DNA of 53,801 nucleotides from positions 1 through 53,801 of the forward strand of contig CAIMWN010000030.1 of assembly GCA_903845155.1 (NCBI GenBank), read 5' to 3'. This DNA is from Oligoflexia bacterium (GTDB lineage: Bacteria > Bdellovibrionota > UBA1018 > CAIMNF01). A program made the translations under genes and the position numbers. Position 1 is the stretch's first letter. Each line of letters opens with the position of its first letter. A model generated the notes under the pieces. It had not been told where the DNA came from and did no database searches. It saw nothing but the letters and a program-made list of their open reading frames with translations. Positions 17,053 to 25,132 of the stretch are shown in pieces.

Positions 17053-17964
17053 AAAACACAATCCTTGCGCGTTTACTTGTAAATCAATTTTAAGTAGCTC
17101 AAGATCGCTCGCATCAAGGTACCGTCCGTGCTTGGCATGATCGTGAATTAGCCAGGTTTGCAGGATTTCATAAACCTTGGTTTCATCGAGGTTTTCTTCT
17201 TTAATTCTCTTTTGAAGCTCCATTGAGAAGCGTAAATATTCGATGAGCTGAAGTGAAGCAGGGAAAATTTGATCATGCTTTAAGAATCCAAAATGAGTCA
17301 GCGCCACTTGCAAAATATGGCCACTTAACATCAAACCCTGCACCCAAGCTATTGTTTCGATTGCCGCCGGACCATCAAAATCGGTAGGACTAGTGGATGC
17401 TACGATGACTAGCCCGTGTTTGTGATTAATCACAGGATAAGAAACACCAAACGCATCACCAGAGAACAAGGTCTTTGTAACGGGCTCAACCATACAGAGG
17501 TGATGATTCGCATGTCCCCGCGTATGTTTGGTGTCAAACAACAATCCTTGCCATTCAATGCGATCGCCATCATTCAAGGTCTTTACTCTACTTGGGTCGC
17601 AGGGAAGAATTGTTCCATATATTTTACTCATGAACGTTTCACCATATACTTTGGTAGCGCTTGCGATGAGCTTACTCGGATCAATGGCATGACGTGCGGC
17701 CCTGGGATGGGCATAGAGGACTGCCGATGGAAACTCCTTCAAAAATAAACCGGCCCCACCTGCATGATCCAGATGAACATGAGTGATCAAAAGACCATCC
17801 ACTTGTTCAGCCAAAAGACCTGCATCCTCTGCCGCTTTTTTTAGAATAGGAATGGCGTAATTGGTATTACACTCCACAAAAAAGCCCCGCCCCTCATGAA
17901 CCAAGAGGTAGCTCGTCGCAAATTCAGGGGCAACATAATTGCAATCAATTGGAATAATCTTCAT
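17041..17964 (-). CDS. Metallo-beta-lactamase-fold hydrolase
   Basis: This 307-residue cytoplasmic protein carries the binuclear zinc motif THVHLDHAGG (61-70), a further His in RGHANHH, and the Asp in SGDAFG. These are the four core motifs of the glyoxalase II-like MBL family. The N-terminus MKIIPIDCNYV at ATG 17964 is chosen because the family starts at this strand; the 19 codons upstream are unlike the family, and AGGT lies about six bases before this ATG. The substrate is unknown: family members hydrolyse thioesters, lactones or phosphoesters. The C-terminal part (about 215-307) is a helical extension. The gene end overlaps the convergent barrel-like gene by 12 bases. Confidence 0.88.
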   Translation of the reverse strand: MKIIPIDCNYVAPEFATSYLLVHEGRGFFVECNTNYAIPILKKAAEDAGLLAEQVDGLLITHVHLDHAGGAGLFLKEFPSAVLYAHPRAARHAIDPSKLIASATKVYGETFMSKIYGTILPCDPSRVKTLNDGDRIEWQGLLFDTKHTRGHANHHLCMVEPVTKTLFSGDAFGVSYPVINHKHGLVIVASTSPTDFDGPAAIETIAWVQGLMLSGHILQVALTHFGFLKHDQIFPASLQLIEYLRFSMELQKRIKEENLDETKVYEILQTWLIHDHAKHGRYLDASDLELLKIDLQVNAQGLCFSVS

Positions 17965-18038
17965 CGTTTTACCTGTTATGGCCTCCTCAATAAGAGTATA
18001 ACATAGGAAGATACAGAGCATATTGCTCTCCTTAATTT

Positions 18039-18848
18039 ATGAAGCTCAAAATTCTGACATGGAATATCAGTTATGGTTACGGAATGCACTCAGAGGGAAC
18101 TCATGGTTATCGACGCATGCCTAAAGACCATTTTGAATCTTCATTGAGCTCCATCAGCGAACTGATTCGCTTAGAGGATCCCGATATAGTCCTGATGCAA
18201 GAGGTTGATTTTGATTCGAAACGCTCTTATTTTATTCATGAGCTGGATCATCTGGCCCGTAAATCTGGACTCCTCTATCGCGACGAACTCATTTCTTGGA
18301 ATTGCGCCTATGTTCCTTACCCGGGATTAAATCCTCTTAGGCAATTTGGTAAAGTGATTTCGGGGGGCGGAATTCTTTCACGATACCCGCTCCAAATGAT
18401 TCAACACGACCTGCTTCCTAAACCAAAGGAAAATCCTGGAATTTACAATCATTTCTATCTGAGTCGTTTTTTACAAATGGTGAAGCTCCGTTTAGGTGAA
18501 GCCCCAGAGTCTCCGAGGCTCACATTGATGAATCTTCATCTGGAAGCATTCTCAAAAGACAACCGTGAGCTTCATTTGGTAAAACTCCAGGATAGACTAC
18601 GCGATTTTAATGTGGATATTGCGGGTGGTGATTTTAATGGGTCTATTCACTTATTTCCTGAGACCTTGGCCCACTGGCAAGAACTACCCGCTTCAGAGCC
18701 AACGTTCCCCAGCGTGAATCCAACGGAACGACTCGATGGTTTTATCATTAAAAAGTCACGCATTCTTAACTCTAGTGTGAAAACACTCGACACCGGAATT
18801 GTGTCAGATCATTTTCCACTGTTACTTGAATTTGAAGTAGAAGGGTAA
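18039..18848 (+). CDS. Endonuclease/exonuclease/phosphatase (EEP) family protein
   Basis: This is a 269-residue protein without a signal peptide. ILTWNISYG at the N-terminus (Asn9), DIVLMQEVD (Glu55, metal ligand), NLHLEAF, GGDFNGS and the C-terminal SDHFPLLLEF together are the full EEP active-site set. The family hydrolyses phosphodiesters or phosphomonoesters of nucleic acids, lipids or inositols; the substrate here cannot be told. The gene is divergent from the MBL-fold gene (74 bases apart). Its last 40 bases overlap the convergent PLC/P1-like gene, the longest 3' overlap in the window. Confidence 0.88.
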   Translation: MKLKILTWNISYGYGMHSEGTHGYRRMPKDHFESSLSSISELIRLEDPDIVLMQEVDFDSKRSYFIHELDHLARKSGLLYRDELISWNCAYVPYPGLNPLRQFGKVISGGGILSRYPLQMIQHDLLPKPKENPGIYNHFYLSRFLQMVKLRLGEAPESPRLTLMNLHLEAFSKDNRELHLVKLQDRLRDFNVDIAGGDFNGSIHLFPETLAHWQELPASEPTFPSVNPTERLDGFIIKKSRILNSSVKTLDTGIVSDHFPLLLEFEVEG

Positions 18849-19975
18849 TGAAACGCGCGATCGAGCTCACCCCAAGTGTACTCACTCATGGACCGCATGA
18901 GATCGCAGGTAACAAGGCGCAATTGCTTCAGAGCATTGACTCGTTCAAGCTGTTTTTTTATTAAGGCCAATTCGCTTTCCGGCAAATCTTTTGCTTCATC
19001 CTTTTGAAGTTCGAGGTCTTCTTTTGAATGAATCAGGGCATAATAATCCATTTGGCCTTTGTTTTCAGGGAGGTTCACTTCCGGGTTCGTCAACTCATTT
19101 CCAAAAACAGCATAAGTGGCTTGGCCAATTTTTTCTGAATGGGTACGCGTATTCTGAATCACATCTTCAATATGCGCGAGTGGCTTTGCCTCTTTCACTT
19201 CAAAACATTCATGAAAAGAATTAGTGCGCGCTTCTCTTACGTACTCTAAAATAAGACCTTCGTATGCGTAATGATAATTAGCAATGGCTTGAGTGGTCCT
19301 CGCAATAAAGTGACTAAAAAGAGTATGCCAGGGCACCATCTTGAGCGTTGGAATTTGAGTGACATGAAAGGGCTGATGCAAATCTTGCATGATATGCAAA
19401 GACCAGAGCAAGGTTCTCGTTCCCCAAAAAACGTTTCCCTCTTTAAAAAATCGCTGTGAGAGCGCATGAAGTTTCTCGTAGTGTGAAGGGGCCTGACCTA
19501 TGGCATGAAAGGGAATTTGCAAAGTTTGGAGTGGGCTCTGAAATTCCATTCCCGCAAAAAACATATGTCGAAACCCCTGGGACGTGGGCCCCGTTTTGCC
19601 GCCCATCCAGGCACGTTCGTTCTGAGGGTCAGCCGAATCGGGTAAATCTTGATCCATGCCTAAATCGGGTTCATCTATAAAATCGCCTTCAAGCAAGTCT
19701 CTCACTGCCAAGTTGGCACTCACGTGTTCACCCGCAGGCAAACCAGCCTCGGTAAATACCGGTATCTTCGCCTCGTTGAGTTGAAGTTCAGTCGCGATAT
19801 GATGAATCATTTCTTTTTCTTCAAGAGCCGTAGGTATTGCTACCCCTTTACTTAAGTATTCACGCTCGAGTGCAGGCAAGGAATTAATAATATTTTCCAT
19901 CAATGCATGATGATGATCCCATGCCTGTGCCGGAATACTCATGAGCAAAACGCCCAAAGAAAAAGAACGAATCAA
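18809..19975 (-). CDS. PLC/P1-nuclease-like zinc hydrolase, secreted
   Basis: This is a 388-residue protein. The signal peptide (1-18, cut after AQA) would leave Trp19 as the mature N-terminal residue, as in phospholipase C and S1/P1 nucleases, where that Trp chelates zinc. The motif SLHIMQDLHQPFH gives His194, Asp198 and His204 with exactly the spacing of the zinc ligands of those enzymes. His137 and an Asp in GDFIDEPD may supply earlier ligands, and His217 a later one. The last acidic ligand expected four residues after His217 is replaced by Ser221, so the third zinc site may differ. The ATG overlaps the TGA of glutamate dehydrogenase (ATGA), an unexpected coupling. Family placement is good; substrate (phospholipid or nucleic acid) is unknown. 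Confidence 0.72.
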   Translation of the reverse strand: MIRSFSLGVLLMSIPAQAWDHHHALMENIINSLPALEREYLSKGVAIPTALEEKEMIHHIATELQLNEAKIPVFTEAGLPAGEHVSANLAVRDLLEGDFIDEPDLGMDQDLPDSADPQNERAWMGGKTGPTSQGFRHMFFAGMEFQSPLQTLQIPFHAIGQAPSHYEKLHALSQRFFKEGNVFWGTRTLLWSLHIMQDLHQPFHVTQIPTLKMVPWHTLFSHFIARTTQAIANYHYAYEGLILEYVREARTNSFHECFEVKEAKPLAHIEDVIQNTRTHSEKIGQATYAVFGNELTNPEVNLPENKGQMDYYALIHSKEDLELQKDEAKDLPESELALIKKQLERVNALKQLRLVTCDLMRSMSEYTWGELDRAFHYPSTSNSSNSGK

Positions 19976-21294
19976 GGAAACAATCCGCGCAACAACATCG
20001 CCTGACTGAGTCTTTCAACCGAACTGATCAAAGCTGCAGTTTTCATTCCACATTTGTACTTTTCCGCATTGTCAGCAACACGGTTAAAAGAACGAAGCAT
20101 GACTTCCGCCAATTTTTCATTAATTTCTTTTTCGTTCCAGAAAAATTGTTGCATCCCTTGAACCCATTCAAAGTACGACACAATCACCCCGCCGGCATTA
20201 GCTAAAATATCTGGGATAATGGTGACGCCTTGAGATTCCAAATAATGCTGAGCTTCAGAGGTGATCGGTCCGTTAGCGCCTTCTGAAATGATTTTTGCCT
20301 TCACATTTTTCATATTGGCTTTCGTCACTACTCCATCAATCGCTGCTGGAATGAGGATGTCTACTGGCAGACCAATGAGTTGCTCATTCGTAATGACTTC
20401 AGCTTTTGGATATCCTTTTAACGAACGATTTGCAGCCATATACTTCATGACTTCAGGAATGTTTAAGCCGTTTTTGTCATAGATTCCGCCAAAGTAATCG
20501 CTGACTGCCACTACTTTACATCCACGAATAAAGAGTTCGTACGCGGCAACTTGTCCCACTTTACCAAACCCATGCACTACTGCTGAACATTCCTTTAAAA
20601 CAAAATTACCGAGATTCTTTTTCTTTAAAAGTTCGATGGCATGTTCAATTACATAAATCACGCCACGTCCGGTACTTTCCGGACGCCCGAGTGATCCGCC
20701 GATTTCGATAGGTTTTCCGGTAACGACGCCTGGAACCGCATTCCCTTTTGCCATGGAGTAAGTATCCATCATCCATGCCATGTGTTGGCCATCTGTTCCG
20801 ACATCTGGCGCCGGAATATCTTGTTCAGGTCCGATCACATTAATAATTTCCATTGTATAACGACGAGTCAATGCTTGCTGTTCAGCACGTGAAAGCTGAG
20901 AAGGATCGAGACGAATTCCCCCCTTTGCTCCACCGAGTGGCAATCCAACCAAAGAACATTTCATGGTCATGAGCATCGCGAGCGCACTCACTTCAGAAAG
21001 ATTCACTTCCGGATGAAAACGAATTCCGCCTTTACCGGGCCCAAGGGTGGTGTTGTGTTGAACGCGATATCCTTCAAATACCTTAACGGAACCATCATCC
21101 ATACGGACGGGAACATTTACGCAGAGTGCACGCTTCGGTAACTTCAAGCGCTCAAGCACGTTGGGGTCAATGCCCATCGTCGTTCCTGCAAACTCCAAAT
21201 CCATGACGGCGTTTTGATAAAGTGGACTGGTATCATAGATACCGGAACGAAGCGGATTGACTGGTGTGTTACTTGGCGATGTTTGCTCGCTCAT
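19972..21294 (-). CDS. gdhA: Glutamate dehydrogenase
   Basis: This is a 440-residue cytoplasmic enzyme catalysing the reversible oxidative deamination of glutamate to 2-oxoglutarate. LGPGKGGIRFHPEV and MKCSLVGLPLGGAKGGI contain the substrate and catalytic lysines. PAPDVGTDGQHMAWMMDTYS and GGSLGRPESTGRGV follow, then the Rossmann motif HGFGKVGQ with Asp at the end of the second strand (AVSDYFGG). Length and motif order are normal for the hexameric bacterial enzyme. A ribosome binding site (AGGAG) precedes ATG 21294. It is divergent from ddl, and the downstream PLC/P1-like gene overlaps its stop. Whether it uses NAD or NADP cannot be decided here. Confidence 0.96.
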   Translation of the reverse strand: MSEQTSPSNTPVNPLRSGIYDTSPLYQNAVMDLEFAGTTMGIDPNVLERLKLPKRALCVNVPVRMDDGSVKVFEGYRVQHNTTLGPGKGGIRFHPEVNLSEVSALAMLMTMKCSLVGLPLGGAKGGIRLDPSQLSRAEQQALTRRYTMEIINVIGPEQDIPAPDVGTDGQHMAWMMDTYSMAKGNAVPGVVTGKPIEIGGSLGRPESTGRGVIYVIEHAIELLKKKNLGNFVLKECSAVVHGFGKVGQVAAYELFIRGCKVVAVSDYFGGIYDKNGLNIPEVMKYMAANRSLKGYPKAEVITNEQLIGLPVDILIPAAIDGVVTKANMKNVKAKIISEGANGPITSEAQHYLESQGVTIIPDILANAGGVIVSYFEWVQGMQQFFWNEKEINEKLAEVMLRSFNRVADNAEKYKCGMKTAALISSVERLSQAMLLRGLFP

Positions 21295-21367
21295 AGGGGA
21301 CTCCTCTTTGGTGGCTGCAATTAACTTTTAATTTAAAGTAGGCTAACAAAAGTGTTACGATTCTTCC

Positions 21368-22477
21368 ATGAGCAAGATCAAAGTCGGGATTATTTATGGT
21401 GGAAGAAGCAGTGAACACGAGGTCTCACTTCGCTCTGCAGCAAGTGTGTTTAAGCGCCTAGATCGCGCCAAATATGAGGCTTTTACTATTTATATTGATA
21501 AAAAAGGCGCCTTCCATTGGGCCAACATTCCTGAAAGCTTTGCGCAAAGCAACGAAAGTTCACTCCCACTTGCCGGTCAAGCACCCGAAGTCGTCCTACT
21601 CCCCCGCCCTCACCAACACGCGGATGGCAGCCCCAAAGTTGTATTTGCGTACCTCGATCCCGCACATGCAGGCAAGACTGAAGAGGTCGATGTTCTCATT
21701 CCTATGGTCCATGGGACCAATTGTGAAGACGGAACCCTTCAAGGATTATTTGAAAGCGCTGAGGCGCCCTACACCGGAAGCGGCGTACTTGGATCTGCGA
21801 TCGGCATGGACAAAGAGGTCTCTAAACGTTTAGCCGAGCACGCGGGTCTCCCCGTTGTTCCTTACCGGGTGGCAAGAAGCTGGGATTCAGATGCTACACT
21901 TGCTGCACTCCTCGTCGATGCAGAGAAAAGCTTTGGCTTTCCTATTTTCGTCAAGGCTGCCCGAGAAGGGTCGTCGGTTGGGGTCTATAAAGTGAAAACA
22001 CGTGAAGAGTTTTTACCACGATTGAAAGAAGCGTTTCGTTACGACAACAAAGTTCTGATCGAAAAAGGCATTGCTGCCCGGGAAATTGAATTCTCTGTTT
22101 TAGAAAATCCGGATCGTTCCCAAAAACCTCTAGTCAGTACACCTGCCGAAATCATTCCCACACACGAGTTTTATACTTACGATGCGAAATACAACGATGA
22201 AAATGGCGCAATTTTTAAAATTCCTGCCGAAATCACCCCTGAGCAAAAAGTCAAAATGACCAAACTTGCACAAGACATTTTCATTGTGCTTGAGATCGAG
22301 GGTTATGCACGGGTGGACTTATTTTTAGATAAAAACTCGAATGAATATTACTTAAATGAAGTAAATACCTTGCCTGGCTTCACCAGCATCAGCATGTTTC
22401 CCAAACTTTGGGAAGTGAGCGGGATTTCGTATTCTGAACTCCTCACCAAACTAATTGAGCTTGCTCGAAAGCGCTAA
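21368..22477 (+). CDS. ddl: D-alanine--D-alanine ligase
   Basis: This 369-residue cytoplasmic ATP-grasp enzyme makes the D-Ala-D-Ala dipeptide of peptidoglycan. GGRSSEHEVSLRSA at the N-terminus, PMVHGTNCEDGTLQGLFE, PYTGSGVLGSAIGMDK, KAAREGSSVGVYKV, EIEFSVLE and NEVNTLPGFTSISMFPKLW are family signatures covering the substrate loop, ATP and magnesium sites. No obvious Shine-Dalgarno precedes ATG 21368, so a short or leaderless transcript is possible. The gene stands apart from a cell-wall cluster and is divergent from gdhA. Its last 27 bases overlap a convergent gene. Confidence 0.96.
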   Translation: MSKIKVGIIYGGRSSEHEVSLRSAASVFKRLDRAKYEAFTIYIDKKGAFHWANIPESFAQSNESSLPLAGQAPEVVLLPRPHQHADGSPKVVFAYLDPAHAGKTEEVDVLIPMVHGTNCEDGTLQGLFESAEAPYTGSGVLGSAIGMDKEVSKRLAEHAGLPVVPYRVARSWDSDATLAALLVDAEKSFGFPIFVKAAREGSSVGVYKVKTREEFLPRLKEAFRYDNKVLIEKGIAAREIEFSVLENPDRSQKPLVSTPAEIIPTHEFYTYDAKYNDENGAIFKIPAEITPEQKVKMTKLAQDIFIVLEIEGYARVDLFLDKNSNEYYLNEVNTLPGFTSISMFPKLWEVSGISYSELLTKLIELARKR

Positions 22478-23473
22478 AGATCTGATCCATTTTCGAACAG
22501 GTTTCTGTTCAGCAGCGGGAAGCTTCGAGTACTCGTTCAAGTCCAAGAACAATAGATCAGTAAAAGTTTCCAACTCAGAACGCAGCCCCTTACTCTTGCA
22601 ACGAACTAACTCAGATGCGAGATAGTCCTGAAAACTCAAGAGATAGCGGGTCTGATCATCGAATAGGTAGTGACGAATGTTTTGCTCTTTTTCATCACTC
22701 CACTCACAGATTACCCCTATTTTCTTTAACTCGATAGAGATGGCCGCAGTTATTTTGTCGCGGGTGCCTGAATTTGGTTTGATCGAAAAAGTACCTTCTT
22801 TATTAATGAAAGAGTCCTTTCGTAAGTCTGAAAGCAGAGAGATAGGAATATTAGAGATCCAAGCGTTATTGGTAAAGTAACTCAAAATATTGGTCTGATC
22901 AGTTTTCAGATTCACCTCTACTTGTTCTTTTTTATCTATCACCGAATTCAGAAAATCAATACTGCGGACGAAAGTATTGGTTCTTAAAATCGAAAAATTG
23001 ATGACCGATGGATTGGTAAAACGATATTCGTAATCGCGTTCGAGCGTCTTCTGAACAGCATGAATTTGCTCAGGATTCATATTGAGCTTAAAGAGTGTCG
23101 TCAGGTAATTTGTTTTTGCATAGCGATTCAAAAATATAAATGCATCTTCTCTGCTAATGTCGACGTTTACCGATACCCGAGTCAGTTTTGCATAAAGCGC
23201 TCTTAAATACTCGAACTTAGTCTTCGCCTTAATCTTAAGATAATCTGAGGGAAGCCTGGCATTGTACTGATAAACCTTCCCACCTAAAAACTCCTTCGGG
23301 TTTTTGGTCAGAACGATAAAGGTATTTCCAACGTCAGACCGTCCGTTTGCTTCCTCGGAAAACCCAAAATAAACATGCGAAAACGGTGGATCAATTGCAG
23401 CATGCGCAGATGGTGCAAACGAGATGAGGTGGTTACTTTGAACCCCCAGTAAAAGCAGGAGAAACATGATCAT
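22451..23473 (-). CDS. Secreted protein of unknown function
   Basis: From ATG 23473 the product has about 340 residues. AAAGGA lies nine bases upstream, and this start gives a compact signal peptide (MIMFLLLLLG, cut near AHA). An ATG at 23557 would add 28 residues, including a long basic leader, and cannot be excluded. The mature protein begins around DPPFSHVYFGF and contains TFIVLTKNPKEFLGGKVYQYNARLPSDY. That stretch weakly recalls periplasmic Lnb-type domains (DUF4105), but the active-site residues are not convincing. The rest is polar, with a few Cys. It is convergent with ddl (27-base overlap). No function is assigned. Confidence 0.72.
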   Translation of the reverse strand: MIMFLLLLLGVQSNHLISFAPSAHAAIDPPFSHVYFGFSEEANGRSDVGNTFIVLTKNPKEFLGGKVYQYNARLPSDYLKIKAKTKFEYLRALYAKLTRVSVNVDISREDAFIFLNRYAKTNYLTTLFKLNMNPEQIHAVQKTLERDYEYRFTNPSVINFSILRTNTFVRSIDFLNSVIDKKEQVEVNLKTDQTNILSYFTNNAWISNIPISLLSDLRKDSFINKEGTFSIKPNSGTRDKITAAISIELKKIGVICEWSDEKEQNIRHYLFDDQTRYLLSFQDYLASELVRCKSKGLRSELETFTDLLFLDLNEYSKLPAAEQKPVRKWIRSLALSSKLN

Positions 23474-23617
23474 CAACGACTTTCCTTTAAGCGACCGATT
23501 CTTACTGAAAAACGATCTCACCCAAGGTAATGGATTGCATAATTTTTGTAAATACATTATATGTAATAATTACTTTCTCAAGCATTTAACTAAGGCATGT
23601 AAAACGATATTAATTGA

Positions 23618-24904
23618 ATGATACTTAAACAGAAAAACAGCATCGTTGCCGCCCTCCTCGTCTTCTCTTCGTTGTTTTTCAGCGGAGCGAGTTACGCAAC
23701 CTCTCAAAATAATTCCACATGGGAAACGAACGACTGCGAAATGGTCATGGAAGGGTTCCCCACGCGCCTGGACGAAGATGTCTTTCATCAGAGCATGATC
23801 AATTTTCAGAACATCACGGACCCAAACCAATTTCTGGGACGCGCATACTCTTTTGAAGAGATGCTCGCGGTGACGGATCGCCATCTCGAATTGAACCACT
23901 CAGACCAACTCGAAAACTATCGCTCATGGATTCAAACCATTTTCTTTAAAGAGAAAAACGTGGTCATTCGGCAACAATCGGTTGATCTCACCCCGGAAGA
24001 ATGGATGGTGGATTGGAATAAAAACTGGGGCAAACTGAAGCAATTAAAAAATCGCATCCGAAAAATTTTCGTAGATAGTCCAGCTAGGCCGCTGATTCGT
24101 AGCATTGGGAAGGCCTCGAGATTATTTTCGGCAAATGAGTCTTACCGCAAAAGTGATTTCATCATTGATTGGAAGAAAATAAAATTAGCCAATGAGAAAG
24201 AGCTCTTCATCATTGAGGAAGATGTGCTTGAGTTGCTCGCTCGCGCACAATACCACAAGCTCAGGTACTTGGAACCCAGCACCTTTCTAAAACCTGGGCG
24301 TTATTTCAGCAAAAACTTCAAATTGGTTCGAGACAATTATATTCTCCAGTACCAGCTAAACGGTGAATCAGGGGTGGAACCGACCACGCTTGAAGTCGCG
24401 AACGAAAGCCTTGGGCTCATGAAAAATCTCTCCCTCGATATGCTTTGGCCCGCTCCACCTCTCGTGAGCAGAACCAATGCGATGATGTCGTGGATCTACA
24501 AAAACTACGGGCAAAAAGGACTCACTTTCTATCTATACTTCAAGAAGGGGCCCAAAGCTGCGCTCGACTATGGGATTAAAAACATCATCATGATGAACAT
24601 TATTGGCCTCGCCACCATGGCCACTATTTACACCGGCACCATACATCGAATGTACACTTTGTACGCACCTATGGACAAAATGGTAATGCTTGATTCTTCA
24701 TCACCTGGCAAAGCAATCGCACCGGTGATGAGCGATGGTTCAGCAATCCCCATCGAAGAAGAAGAACCAATGACTCTTTCGGATACGATCACTAAAAACA
24801 TTCCCTATACGCATTTCACCGCAGAAGAAAAAAATGAAATAAAGGCCTTGAGCAAGCGCCTGAAACAGGAAGTGAAACTCAAGACCGTAGAGAAATCGAA
24901 CTGA
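23618..24904 (+). CDS. Exported protein of unknown function with one internal membrane segment
   Basis: This is a 428-residue product. A signal peptide of about 27 residues ends near GASYA. The central region is charged and helical (KLKQLKNRIRKIF). A hydrophobic segment at about 325-345 (IKNIIMMNIIGLATMATIYTG) predicts membrane anchoring. The tail after it is acidic, then basic. No family is recognised. It is divergent from the 22451-23473 gene with about 145 bases between, so the two may share regulatory DNA. The ATG at 23618 has no strong ribosome binding site. Confidence 0.7.
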   Translation: MILKQKNSIVAALLVFSSLFFSGASYATSQNNSTWETNDCEMVMEGFPTRLDEDVFHQSMINFQNITDPNQFLGRAYSFEEMLAVTDRHLELNHSDQLENYRSWIQTIFFKEKNVVIRQQSVDLTPEEWMVDWNKNWGKLKQLKNRIRKIFVDSPARPLIRSIGKASRLFSANESYRKSDFIIDWKKIKLANEKELFIIEEDVLELLARAQYHKLRYLEPSTFLKPGRYFSKNFKLVRDNYILQYQLNGESGVEPTTLEVANESLGLMKNLSLDMLWPAPPLVSRTNAMMSWIYKNYGQKGLTFYLYFKKGPKAALDYGIKNIIMMNIIGLATMATIYTGTIHRMYTLYAPMDKMVMLDSSSPGKAIAPVMSDGSAIPIEEEEPMTLSDTITKNIPYTHFTAEEKNEIKALSKRLKQEVKLKTVEKSN

Positions 24905-25096
24905 AATGGAAGCATCGCCACACTGTTAATTATGACGCCTCGCGTGATATTTATTAATCGCCTGTACAAAATTCAAATATTTCTCGGACATGCAGCCGTA
25001 AAATTCAAAATCAAGCGCTTCGGATGCGCCTGCTCAAAAATTGTATTTCTTGACGAAATCACTCGATATTGTCTTACTCCTATATAAGGGGGCTAA

Positions 25097-25132
25097 ATGA
25101 TCTTCTCCCCCACAATATATATAGGACAATAA
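25097..25132 (+). CDS. Possible 11-codon leader ORF overlapping the topA start
   Basis: ATG 25097 follows AAGGGGG (25086-25092) and encodes MIFSPTIYIGQ, ending at TAA 25130-25132. The last A is also the first base of the topA ATG (TAATG), the classical geometry for termination-reinitiation coupling. The GGGGG of its ribosome binding site can pair with CCCCC at 25107-25111 inside the ORF. No similarity can be judged for so short a peptide. It could be a chance frame, but the strong upstream site and exact overlap are suggestive. Confidence 0.35.
   Translation: MIFSPTIYIGQ

Noticed and set aside
25069-25131. In-frame 5' extension of topA starting at a TTG
   Set aside because: The family N-terminus begins at ATG 25132 with a good ribosome site; the extension is not family-like.
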